DNA of 64,000 bases from Nitrospirillum pindoramense (GTDB taxonomy: Bacteria > Pseudomonadota > Alphaproteobacteria > Azospirillales > Azospirillaceae), in NCBI RefSeq assembly GCF_007827955.1, contig NZ_VITR01000004.1, forward strand, positions 199,099 through 263,098, written 5' to 3'. Positions 56,336 to 64,000 of the stretch are shown piece after piece. The first letter of the stretch is position 1. Each line of letters starts with the position of its first letter. The notes below the pieces were generated by a model. It saw only the letters and a list, made by a program, of their open reading frames with translations. It was not told the DNA's origin and did not search any database. Position numbers and translations under genes: made by a program.

Positions 56336-57604
56336 ATGACCGCCTTCCTTGATATGAACCGTCGCCACCTGCTGGCCAGCCTGGGCACGGCCGCCGCCAT
56401 GGGCGCCCTTCCCCGCGTCAGCTTCGCCCGTACCGTGGGTGACCAGCGCTTTGTCCTGATCGTCCTGCGGGGCGGGATGGATGGCCTGGCCGCCGTGGCG
56501 CCCTACGCCGACCGCGACTATGGGTCCCTGCGCGGCCGCCTGGCTCTGGCCGATCCCAACGCCCAAGGCGGCGTGCTGGACCTCAACGGCTTCTTCGGCC
56601 TGAACCCCGCCCTGGCCGACATCCACCCCTGGTACGCGGAGGGGCAACTGCTGGTGGCCCATGCCGTGGCCACTCCCTATCGCGATCGCAGCCATTTCGA
56701 CGCCCAGGACCTGCTGGAAAACGGCACGGTGACGCCGCATGGCACGGAAACCGGCTGGCTGAACCGCGCTATCGGCCTGTTGGGTGGGAGCCCCTTGGAC
56801 GGAAGTACCGCCGGGCGGCGCCTGGGCTTGGCGGTGGGCCAAGGCGTGCCCCTGGTGCTGCGCGGCGCAGCACCCGTCGCCTCCTGGGCGCCATCGCCCC
56901 TTAAGGAGGCCGACGGTGACTTCCTGGACCGCGTGGCCGCCCTCTATGCCAGCGACCCGCTGCTGGCGAACGCGCTCAAGGCCGGCCTGGAGTCCGCCAG
57001 CATGGCCGACCACGCGCTGAATGCCGATGCCGACATGTCCATGGACGGCGCCATGGCGGATGGTGCCCCCAAGGCCAAGGGCGTGCGCCTGGATCCGGCA
57101 CAGCTGGGCGAAACCACGGGACGGCTGCTGGCCGACGCCAACGGCCCGCGCATCGCGGCGCTGGACCTGCAAGGCTGGGACACCCACACGCAGCAGGGAA
57201 CAACGGCCGGCCGCCTGGCGGGCGCGCTGGGCAACCTGTCCAAAGTGCTGGTCGCCCTGCGCGCCGGCCTGGGCCCGGCCTGGCGCCAGACCGTGGTGGC
57301 GGTGGTGACGGAGTTTGGGCGCACCGCCCGGCCGAACGGCACCGGCGGCACCGACCACGGCACGGCGACGGCCGCCTTCCTGGCCGGTGGCGCCGTGCAG
57401 GGGGGCCGGGTACTGGCCGATTGGCCGGGCCTGGCCGATGATCGCCTGTACCAGGGGCGCGACCTGGCGCCGACCCAGGATTTGCGCGCCCTGATGAAGG
57501 GTATTCTGCGGGAGCACCTGGGCCTGGACGGCGGCGCGCTGAACAAGGCCGTCTTCCCCGGTGACGGCTCCCCCGCCGCGGTACGGGGCCTGATCCGCAC
57601 CTGA
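56336..57604 (+). CDS. DUF1501 domain protein with twin-arginine signal
   Basis: The start ATG 56336 follows AAGGAG with 9-bp spacing, giving 422 residues. The N-terminus MNRRHLLASLGTAAAMGALPRVSFA is a Tat-type signal, with paired arginines, a hydrophobic core and an SFA cleavage site. It is therefore a candidate client of the tatABC genes in this window. The domain core (LIVLRGGMDGLAAV, TEFGRTARPNGTGGTDHGTA) places it in the DUF1501 family, related to alkaline-phosphatase-like proteins. It is coupled with the DUF1800 gene; the pair's joint function is unknown. Confidence 0.93.
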   Translation: MTAFLDMNRRHLLASLGTAAAMGALPRVSFARTVGDQRFVLIVLRGGMDGLAAVAPYADRDYGSLRGRLALADPNAQGGVLDLNGFFGLNPALADIHPWYAEGQLLVAHAVATPYRDRSHFDAQDLLENGTVTPHGTETGWLNRAIGLLGGSPLDGSTAGRRLGLAVGQGVPLVLRGAAPVASWAPSPLKEADGDFLDRVAALYASDPLLANALKAGLESASMADHALNADADMSMDGAMADGAPKAKGVRLDPAQLGETTGRLLADANGPRIAALDLQGWDTHTQQGTTAGRLAGALGNLSKVLVALRAGLGPAWRQTVVAVVTEFGRTARPNGTGGTDHGTATAAFLAGGAVQGGRVLADWPGLADDRLYQGRDLAPTQDLRALMKGILREHLGLDGGALNKAVFPGDGSPAAVRGLIRT

Positions 57605-57673
57605 CGGACAGGCCCCCTAGCCGGCACCCCGCCGGACGCGCTATCTGTTGCAGGATGGCGACGGACGGAGGCG

Positions 57674-58312
57674 ATGGGCATGACGGGTGAGGCACGGGCC
57701 TGGGTCAGATTGCCCTCACGGCGGCATCTGAACCTGCTGGCGCCCACGCCCCTGGACTGGGATGACGAGGACCTGGCCATGGGCCTGGCCCGCACCTATC
57801 GCTGGGGCGGGCACTCCCGCTGGCCCCTGCCCTTGTCGGTGGCACAGCACTCCCTCACCGTTCTGGCCCTGTCCCGCGCCCAGGCCGAAAAGCCCTTGAG
57901 CCCGGCCGCGGAACTGCGTGAGCTGCTGCATGACGCCGATGAGGGCCTGTTGGGCTTCGACGCCATTTCACCGCTGAAGCCCTTCCTGGGCCCGGAATAC
58001 AAGGCCCTGGCCGCACGGCTGGAAGGGGCCATCACCTTGCGGTACCAGATCCCCGCCTGGAACCAGACCACGAAGAAGAACCACAAGCGGGCAGACCGCG
58101 TCGCCGCCGCCAGCGAGGCCCTGCACGTGGTTGGTTGGTCGCGGGAGGAAATCCGCCGGACGCTGAAAATTCCCTACCTGCCTTTGGATGACGATCCCTT
58201 GGGGGCGATCTATGCCGGCACACCGTGGGAACCTTGGCCCGCCGACCTGGCGGCGGAGCGGTTCCTGGAGGCCCTGCGCGACCTGCTGCGGAAACGGGAT
58301 GGCCGGGTATGA
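57674..58312 (+). CDS. HD-domain phosphohydrolase (YfbR-like)
   Basis: The 212-residue protein has an HD-type metal site: His in GGHSRW, His in LSVAQHSLTV, the HD pair in LLHDADEGLLGFD, and a later Asp in HKRADRVAAA. Together with the early TPLDWDDEDLA and SPLKPFL segments this fits the YfbR-like HD hydrolases, which act on deoxynucleoside monophosphates. There is no signal peptide. Its stop overlaps the next start by four bases (ATGA), so the two genes are translated together. Confidence 0.85.
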   Translation: MGMTGEARAWVRLPSRRHLNLLAPTPLDWDDEDLAMGLARTYRWGGHSRWPLPLSVAQHSLTVLALSRAQAEKPLSPAAELRELLHDADEGLLGFDAISPLKPFLGPEYKALAARLEGAITLRYQIPAWNQTTKKNHKRADRVAAASEALHVVGWSREEIRRTLKIPYLPLDDDPLGAIYAGTPWEPWPADLAAERFLEALRDLLRKRDGRV

Positions 58313-60333
58313 ACATCCTGGCCCGGGCCCATGCCGCCGTGACCGCCGGTCGCATGGCGGAAGCGGCGGACCTCTACCGCGCCGCGCTGGCCCACGCGCC
58401 ACATGACGGCACCGGCTGGCTGGGCTTGAGCCTCGCCGCCGCTGCCCTGGGCGCGCCGGACGAAGCGCTGGCCGCGGCGGAAAGGGCCGTCGCGCTCCTG
58501 CCGAGCCACGCCCCGGCTTGGGCCAACGTGGCGGAGCGGCGGCGCCAGGCCGGCCGCATGGCCGATGCGGGCGCCGCCTACGCGCGCCTTGCCGCCCTGC
58601 CGGCAGTGCCCGCACCGCTGCGGGCCGATGCGGAGAACGGGCTGGCCCTGGTGGCCCGCGACAGCGGCCAAATGGAGGTGGCGGAGGCGCACTGGCGCCG
58701 CGCCATTGCCCTGGACCCCGGCTTCGCCGGCGCCTATGCCAACCTGGGCAAGATGCTGTTCGACCAGCAGGCCATGCACGCGGCCCGGCAAGCGCTGACC
58801 CGCGCTGTCACGCTGGATCCCGCCAACGGCGGCGCCCGCATGAACCTGGCCCTTGTCCACAAGGCCCTGGAACGGCAGGCGACAGCGGTGGAGGAGCTAC
58901 GGCGCCTGCTGGACCAGCCCGGCACAAGTGAGCAGTTGGCCCATGACGCGCGCTTCAACCTGGCCCGTCTGCTTCTCCTCAGGGGGCCCAGCGCCGAAGC
59001 CTGGTCCCTGTATGAAAGCCGGTGGAAGGTGAGCCACTTCCCCTCCGTCCGCCGGGCCTTTCCGGTGCCGGTCTGGCAGGGGGAGAGCCTGATGGGCCGC
59101 CGGCTGCTGCTGTGGGGTGAGCAGGGGCTGGGGGATGAAATCCTGTTCGCCAGCCTGGTCCCCGACCTCGCGGGCGGCCTGACGGACTCGGTACGGGCCG
59201 CCGGTACCGATGTGCTGCTGGAATGCGACCACCGCCTGGTGCCGCTGTTCGCCCGGTCTTTCCCGCCCGTGACAGTGATCCCCCGCCCGCCCGAGGTGGT
59301 GCTCAGCGGCTCTCGCGACACCTCCGCCGATCCGCGCGCGGCCACGGCCACGGTGCAGTTGCCCACCGGCAGCCTGCCCCGCTATTGCCGCCCGACGCTG
59401 GCCAGCTTCAAGGGGACGCGCCCTTTCCTGAAGCCGGATGCCGGGCGCACGGCCTTTTGGGCCAGGCGGGTCGCGGCACTCGGCCCTGGCCTGAAGGTGG
59501 GCCTGTGCTGGACCAGCGGCCTGCTGACGGCGGAGCGGGCCATCAGCTACACCACCCTGGCCGACTGGCTGCCCCTGGCGTCGGTGCCGGGCATCCATCT
59601 TGTCAGCCTGCAATACAACCGCGACATCGTGGCGGCGGAGCTGCCGAACGCCCGCGCCCACGGCCTGGACATCACCGACTGGCCAGACCTCGACCAGCGC
59701 AACGACCTGGACGAAACGGCCGCGTTGATCTCCACCCTGGATCTGGTGCTGACCGCCCCGACCTCCGTTGGCGAGATCGCCGCCGGCCTGGGCGTGCCCA
59801 CCTGGCGCATCTCCACCCCCAGCCAGGACTGGAGCGGCCTTGGCACCCCCATACGCCCCTGGTACCCCGCGATGCGCATCTTCCCCGCCGCCAGGGAGGG
59901 GGAAACCATGGCCGATGTCATCCAGCGCATGGCCCACGCCCTGGGCGCCCTGGCACGGCCCACGGCGCCGGCCATGCCCCCGAGCCTGAACGACGCCCTG
60001 GCGCTGCACCAGGCGGGCCGCCTGATGGAGGCGGAGACGGTCTATCGTCAGGTGCTGGCGGCCCTCCCCCCGGACGGTCAAGCCAAAGGGGACGCGCAGC
60101 ACCTGCTGGCCCTGCTGCTGCACCAGGATGGCCGGCCGGCGGAGGCGGAACCGCTGCTGCGCCAGGCACTGGCGGCGGAGCCCGCCTTCTTCGAGGCATG
60201 GAACAGCCTGGGCGCCGTGTTGCTGGCGCTGGGCCGGCGAACTGAGGCGGCGGACGCCTGGCGCACCGCCCTGCGTCTCAACCCCAACTATGACAAGGCG
60301 GCCGCCAACCTGGGCCGACTGGGTCCCCTATAG
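58309..60333 (+). CDS. TPR protein with a central glycosyltransferase-like domain
   Basis: From ATG 58309 the protein has 674 residues. TPR repeats occupy about 1-240 (AARAHAAVTAGRMAEAADLYRAAL type) and 590-674 (LLRQALAAEPAFFEAWNSLGAVLLALGR). In between lies a GT-B-like domain with WQGESLMGRRLLLWGEQGLGDEILFASLVPDL and EIAAGLGVPTWRISTPSQDW. The layout resembles proteins that glycosylate flagellin or other surface proteins, but neither donor nor acceptor can be inferred. It overlaps the HD gene start-to-stop and its end overlaps the convergent cadD-like gene by six bases. Confidence 0.78.
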   Translation: MNILARAHAAVTAGRMAEAADLYRAALAHAPHDGTGWLGLSLAAAALGAPDEALAAAERAVALLPSHAPAWANVAERRRQAGRMADAGAAYARLAALPAVPAPLRADAENGLALVARDSGQMEVAEAHWRRAIALDPGFAGAYANLGKMLFDQQAMHAARQALTRAVTLDPANGGARMNLALVHKALERQATAVEELRRLLDQPGTSEQLAHDARFNLARLLLLRGPSAEAWSLYESRWKVSHFPSVRRAFPVPVWQGESLMGRRLLLWGEQGLGDEILFASLVPDLAGGLTDSVRAAGTDVLLECDHRLVPLFARSFPPVTVIPRPPEVVLSGSRDTSADPRAATATVQLPTGSLPRYCRPTLASFKGTRPFLKPDAGRTAFWARRVAALGPGLKVGLCWTSGLLTAERAISYTTLADWLPLASVPGIHLVSLQYNRDIVAAELPNARAHGLDITDWPDLDQRNDLDETAALISTLDLVLTAPTSVGEIAAGLGVPTWRISTPSQDWSGLGTPIRPWYPAMRIFPAAREGETMADVIQRMAHALGALARPTAPAMPPSLNDALALHQAGRLMEAETVYRQVLAALPPDGQAKGDAQHLLALLLHQDGRPAEAEPLLRQALAAEPAFFEAWNSLGAVLLALGRRTEAADAWRTALRLNPNYDKAAANLGRLGPL

Positions 60334-60927
60334 TCCGAGCCAGGATCGGACCAGCGGAACCGTCCCCGCGTCGGCGATGACCCAGGCCCCCACGCCGATC
60401 AGCACCCAGGGCAACAGCAACCGGCCCCAGCGCCGGATGGGGGGCCCGGCGGCGGGATGGGTGGCCAGCCATCGGGCGAAGGCGAGCCAGCCCCCTGTCA
60501 GAACCGCGAACACCGCAACGGTCACCACGATCTCGCCGGCGCTTTGGGTGGAAAACAGCGGCACGTAAACGCCGATATTGTCCCCGCCGCCGGCCACGGT
60601 GACGGCGGCGACGGTCCAGGCCCCACCCGTGGCGGGGGCGGCCCCATCGTCGTCGTCGGGCAGCGCGGGCCACAACAGGCGAATGCCCAAGGCCAAGGGC
60701 ACCAAGCCCAACAGGCCCAACCATGCCGGCCGCACCACCAACGCGGCCAGGGCGCCCATCAGTCCGGCCGCCACCAGAATGGCGATGCCCAGGAACTGGC
60801 CGACCACGATGTCGCGATGGCGCCATCGCTCACCGGCGAACAGCGCGACCAGCACGAACAGATCATCGATGTTGGTGGCGGCGAACACCGTGGCGGCGCC
60901 CGCGCAAAGAAAAAGGGTGTCCATCAC
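60328..60927 (-). CDS. CadD-family cadmium-resistance-type transporter
   Basis: The 199-residue membrane protein has five or six helices and two matching acidic motifs, NIDDLFVLVALF near residue 20 and GGGDNIGVYVPLF near 113. That internal two-fold layout is typical of the CadD/LysE-like transporter families. A DDDDG stretch lies between them. Family members confer cadmium resistance in staphylococci; cation specificity here is not known. Its last two codons overlap the convergent TPR gene. Confidence 0.8.
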   Translation of the reverse strand: MMDTLFLCAGAATVFAATNIDDLFVLVALFAGERWRHRDIVVGQFLGIAILVAAGLMGALAALVVRPAWLGLLGLVPLALGIRLLWPALPDDDDGAAPATGGAWTVAAVTVAGGGDNIGVYVPLFSTQSAGEIVVTVAVFAVLTGGWLAFARWLATHPAAGPPIRRWGRLLLPWVLIGVGAWVIADAGTVPLVRSWLGL

Positions 60928-60969
60928 GGTCGATGACTCCCGTGACGGACGCCCCTTGTCAACATGTCG

Positions 60970-61992
60970 CTACCAGCTGAGGCTGAAGCGCATCACCCGG
61001 CTGTAGCGGTCGCCCGCCTTCAGGATGGCGTCGGGAAAACCCGGCTGGTTGGGCGCGTCCGGGAAGGCCTGGGGCTCCAGGCAGACGCCGGTGCCCAGGC
61101 CCGGATATTGCGACGCCAATCCCTGGCCGCCATAGAACTGCACCGATGGCTGGTCGGTGTGAAGGCGCATGCTGACGCCGCTGTCGGGGGAGGACAGCGT
61201 CGCCGCCCAGTCCGCCGCCTCGTCCGGCGCCGGCTCCCCATCCAGGACGAAGCAATGGTCGTAACCACCGGCCTGGAAGATCTGCGGGTGGTTATGACGG
61301 GGCGTCAACAGGCGCGGCCGGCGGAAATCGAAGGCCGTGCCCGCTACCGGCTCCAACGCACCCGTGGGGATGAGGCCGGGCCCGACGGGCAGGAAATGTT
61401 GCGAGCGCAGGCGCAGCATCTGGCGGTCCGCCGCCACCTGCGCATCGCCCGCCAAGTTGAAATAGGGATGCCACGTCAGGCTGACCGGCGTGTCGGCGTC
61501 ACCGATGGCGGTGAAGCGCAGGGTCAGGTCGCCACCGGCGACGATGATTTCCGCCGTCACCTCCAGGGTGCCGGGGAAGCCGTTGTCGCCGTCCGGCGAC
61601 GTCAGCCCCAGCACCAGGCGGGACTCCGCCCCGACCTGATAGTCCTGCAGGCGCCAGACCCTACGGCTGAAGGCCCTGGGACCGCCATGAAGCTGGTTGG
61701 CGCCCTCGTTGGGCGCCAATTCCACGGTCCGGCCCTGGTAGGTGTAACGGGCGTTGGCGATGCGATTGCCGTAACGCCCCACCAGGCAGCCCAGGTAGGC
61801 CGGGTCATTCTCATAGGCCGCCACGTCCGGCAGACCCAGCACCAGATCGCGCCGGCCCTTGGGGCCGGGAACGGACAAGCGTCGCAGGATACCGCCGAAG
61901 GTCAGCACCTCCGCCTGCAGGCCGTCCGCCGGCCCGAGCGTTACCGCCCGGACCGGCGCACCATCCCTGGTCGTCCCGAAGGATCGGATCAT
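60970..61992 (-). CDS. galM: Galactose mutarotase (aldose 1-epimerase)
   Basis: GalM interconverts alpha and beta anomers of galactose, glucose or related aldoses. The 340-residue protein has GRYGNRIANARYTYQGR and NEGANQLHGGPRAFSRRVW in the N half, the catalytic His region LTWHPYFNLAGD, and the catalytic Glu in GVCLEPQAFPDAPN. It overlaps the transporter gene by four bases (ATGA), so transport and anomer conversion are coupled in one leftward operon. Confidence 0.93.
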   Translation of the reverse strand: MIRSFGTTRDGAPVRAVTLGPADGLQAEVLTFGGILRRLSVPGPKGRRDLVLGLPDVAAYENDPAYLGCLVGRYGNRIANARYTYQGRTVELAPNEGANQLHGGPRAFSRRVWRLQDYQVGAESRLVLGLTSPDGDNGFPGTLEVTAEIIVAGGDLTLRFTAIGDADTPVSLTWHPYFNLAGDAQVAADRQMLRLRSQHFLPVGPGLIPTGALEPVAGTAFDFRRPRLLTPRHNHPQIFQAGGYDHCFVLDGEPAPDEAADWAATLSSPDSGVSMRLHTDQPSVQFYGGQGLASQYPGLGTGVCLEPQAFPDAPNQPGFPDAILKAGDRYSRVMRFSLSW

Positions 61993-63452
61993 GACCGGGC
62001 AGCCTTCACCTGTTGTGCGACGTCATGCAGCGGCTTGTGGGTCCACAGCTCCTGAATGGCCTCCAGGCTGCGGCCCTTGGTTTCCGGTACGAAGCGCCAC
62101 ACGAACAGGGCGGACAGCAGGCTGAACACGCCATAAATCCAGTAGGCGAAGCCGTGGTGGAAATGGGCGTTCAGCACCGAATTGCCGTCCATGACGTTGA
62201 AGGACCAGGTGACCACCAGGTTGGCGATCCACTGCGCCGCGACCGCGATGCCCAAAGCCTTGCCCTTGATGGCGTTCGGGAACATCTCAGCCAGCAGGAT
62301 CCAGACCACCGGACCCCACGAGAAGGCGAAGCCGGCGATATAGACCAGCATCGCGACCAGCGCCGCGAGACCCGCCTGACCAGTGGCGAAGATCGTGCCC
62401 AGCGCCAGCATGGAAACGGTCATGACCAAGCCGCCCGCGATCAGCAACGGCTTCCGCCCCAGGCGATCCACCGAGACGGTGGCGACCAGGGTAAAGGCGA
62501 CGTTGGCGATGCCGACGATGACCGTCTGCCAAAGGGAGGCGTTGGTATCCATGCCCATGTTCTGAAACATTTGAGGGGCATAGTAGAGCACGGCGTTGAT
62601 GCCCACAAACTGCTGGAAGACCGACAGCAGGATACCGACGAACACCACCAGGCCACCGAACGCGAACAGGCGTTCGTTGGTCACGACCAGACTTTCCTCG
62701 ATCTCAACCAAGGTGACCTTGGGATCGGTGGCGCCACCCAGGCGCTTCAGCACGGCCAAGGCCTCGTTGTCACGGCGCTGCATGACCAGATAGCGCGGTG
62801 TATCGGGCGCCAGCAGCAGCAGCAGGGCGAACAGCAGCGATGGGATGCCTTCGGAGGCGAACATCCAGCGCCAGCCGGTGCTGTGCAGCCAGGCTTCGTC
62901 ACCCAGGCCGGCGATGGCCCAGTTCACGAAGTACACGCCCACCATACCGCCCACGATGGCGATCTGGTTGAAGGAGATGAGACGGCCGCGGGATTCGGCC
63001 GGCGCGATCTCCGCGATGTACAGCGGGGAAACCAGCGAGGCGATGCCCACGCCGACGCCGCCGATGATGCGGTAGATGTTGAAGGGCGTCAGCGCGTCCG
63101 GCCCCATCTGGCCGATCGTGCCCAGGCCGAATTCCGGCCAGGCCGACCCCAGGGAGCAGATGAGGAACATCAGGGCGGCGACGATCAGCGTCGGCTTGCG
63201 GCCGAAACGGTCGGCCATCTTGCCGGCGATCAGGCCGCCGACGACGCAACCGGCCAGGGCGCTGGAAATGGTCAGGCCCTTCAGGCTGTCATGCGCCGTT
63301 TCCGTGAGGTTCAACGGCTTGATGAAATTGATGTCGATGCTGGCCATCGCGCCGGAGATGACGGCGGTGTCATACCCGAACAACAGACCGCCCAGGGTGG
63401 CGATCAGTGTCAGGCCCGTCGTCAGCGACAGTGCGCCTTGCTTGTTGCCCAT
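61989..63452 (-). CDS. Sugar-porter-family MFS transporter
   Basis: The 487-residue protein has 12 transmembrane helices and sugar porter signatures: LFGYDTAVISGAM after helix 1, ADRFGRKPTL in loop 2-3, PLYIAEIAPAESRGRLISFNQ in the middle, GINAVLYYAPQMF in helix 7, and the final VPETKGRSLE. These match GalP/XylE-type proton symporters. GGGGAGGA precedes the ATG. It lies between galM and a sugar-acid dehydratase, suggesting uptake of a pentose or hexose that is oxidised and then dehydrated. Confidence 0.93.
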   Translation of the reverse strand: MGNKQGALSLTTGLTLIATLGGLLFGYDTAVISGAMASIDINFIKPLNLTETAHDSLKGLTISSALAGCVVGGLIAGKMADRFGRKPTLIVAALMFLICSLGSAWPEFGLGTIGQMGPDALTPFNIYRIIGGVGVGIASLVSPLYIAEIAPAESRGRLISFNQIAIVGGMVGVYFVNWAIAGLGDEAWLHSTGWRWMFASEGIPSLLFALLLLLAPDTPRYLVMQRRDNEALAVLKRLGGATDPKVTLVEIEESLVVTNERLFAFGGLVVFVGILLSVFQQFVGINAVLYYAPQMFQNMGMDTNASLWQTVIVGIANVAFTLVATVSVDRLGRKPLLIAGGLVMTVSMLALGTIFATGQAGLAALVAMLVYIAGFAFSWGPVVWILLAEMFPNAIKGKALGIAVAAQWIANLVVTWSFNVMDGNSVLNAHFHHGFAYWIYGVFSLLSALFVWRFVPETKGRSLEAIQELWTHKPLHDVAQQVKAARS

Positions 63453-63596
63453 TCATTCCTCCCCAGACGGGCCACGCCGGCCCGCCGTTTGTCTTAAAGC
63501 GAGGCGCCCCCACTCCACCTGGAACGGGGACGCCCCTGCACCTCAGATCACCTCCGGCGCCCGACTTCTCGGCAGCGGGCGCCAGGAAGCTTCACA

Positions 63597-64000
63597 TCAA
63601 TGGTTGTGCCGCGGCGGATGGGCCACGACACCCCGATACTTCAACGCCGGCTCCATGCAGCCGCCGCTGTCCAACTGGCCCACCGTCTGGCGGTACATCT
63701 CCTGCCACGGCGTATAGCTGGGCGGGGTGGCCGGAATGCCATCGGCCTTGCGCTTCTGGATCTCGGCATCGTCCACCAGCATGTCGCAGGTGCCCTGGTT
63801 CAGGTCGATGCGGATGGTGTCGCCGGTGCGCAGCCACGCCAGCCCACCGCCCACGGCACTCTCCGGCGAGGCGTTCAGGATGGACGGGCTGTCCGAGGTG
63901 CCGGACTGGCGGCCGTCGCCGATGGTGGGCAGGCTGGTGATGCCCGCCTTCAACAGCGCATCCGGCGGCTGCATGTTCACCACCTCGGCCGAGCCGGGGA
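63597..64000 (-). CDS. IlvD/Edd-family sugar-acid dehydratase (C-terminal part, cut by window edge)
   Basis: Only the last ~133 residues are inside the window; the frame is open through base 64000. LPTIGDGRQSGTSDSPSILNASPE is the conserved C-terminal block of the IlvD/Edd dehydratases, and GDTIRIDLNQGTCDMLVDD is the beta domain. The ending LKYRGVVAHPPRHNH looks like sugar-acid members such as L-arabonate or D-xylonate dehydratase rather than dihydroxyacid dehydratase. The context with galM and a sugar porter supports an oxidative sugar route. Confidence 0.85.
   Translation of the reverse strand, partial: PGSAEVVNMQPPDALLKAGITSLPTIGDGRQSGTSDSPSILNASPESAVGGGLAWLRTGDTIRIDLNQGTCDMLVDDAEIQKRKADGIPATPPSYTPWQEMYRQTVGQLDSGGCMEPALKYRGVVAHPPRHNH

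Overview
This 64 kb window is one contiguous piece of a high-GC alphaproteobacterial chromosome, most likely Rhodospirillales/Azospirillaceae (Azospirillum, Nitrospirillum or Niveispirillum relatives). The evidence is a MucR/Ros-family regulator, the alphaproteobacterial flagellar regulator FlaF, the gene order tatA-tatB-tatC-serS-surE-pcm-LysM/M23, and homologues of the mitochondrial complex I assembly factors NDUFAF3 and NDUFAF6 near yajC. The assignment is inference from gene content. No rRNA, tRNA, CRISPR array, transposase, integrase or phage gene was seen. The first and last genes are cut by the window edges.

Layout. 0-3.2 kb: cut secreted protein, msrB, mgtC-like gene, and a short-chain fatty acyl-CoA regulator (ScfR/PccR family). 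3.36-9.07 kb: pccB-pccA-scpA, a propionyl-CoA to succinyl-CoA operon divergent from the regulator, with a GTTTGCAAAC palindrome between them. 9.2-15.8 kb: singletons (DUF3422 protein, secreted protein, alcohol dehydrogenase, sulfotransferase-like protein, GerW/YtfJ-like protein, CocE-type hydrolase) and a strong 52-bp inverted repeat. 16-20.4 kb: a 1473-residue MASE1-CHASE-PAS-HisKA-HATPase-REC-REC-Hpt kinase. 20.6-23.6 kb: cysD and fused cysNC for sulfate activation. 23.8-28.0 kb: an HlyD/ABC/FtsX-permease export operon.

28.0-38.7 kb is a flagellar island: flaF behind a long structured leader, a PPC-like protein, a small secreted protein, an HEAAH metalloprotease-like protein, a very large flgE, an 88-residue unknown, a very large flgL, and flgK. 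Good sigma-54 (-24/-12) promoters precede flgE and flgK. 38.9-45 kb is the leftward tat-serS-surE-pcm-nlpD-like block, with several overlapping stop/start codons.

45-52.7 kb: an ArsR-type repressor with two small membrane proteins and a palindromic operator, trmFO, two divergent squalene/phytoene-synthase-family genes, sodB, an NDUFAF3/Mth938 homologue, yajC and a DUF815 ATPase. 53-57.6 kb: a MucR regulator, an orphan TorT-like binding protein, and a DUF1800-DUF1501 pair whose second member carries a twin-arginine signal. 57.7-64 kb: HD hydrolase, TPR/glycosyltransferase-like protein, CadD-like transporter, then galM, a sugar MFS transporter and the C-terminus of an IlvD/Edd dehydratase (sugar oxidation).

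The least explained material is the structured flaF leader, the paired enlargement of FlgE and FlgL by similar modules, the ArsR-membrane-membrane operon, the tandem CTTTT-loop hairpins at 34.7 kb, and the divergent pair of degenerate prenyl-synthase-like genes.
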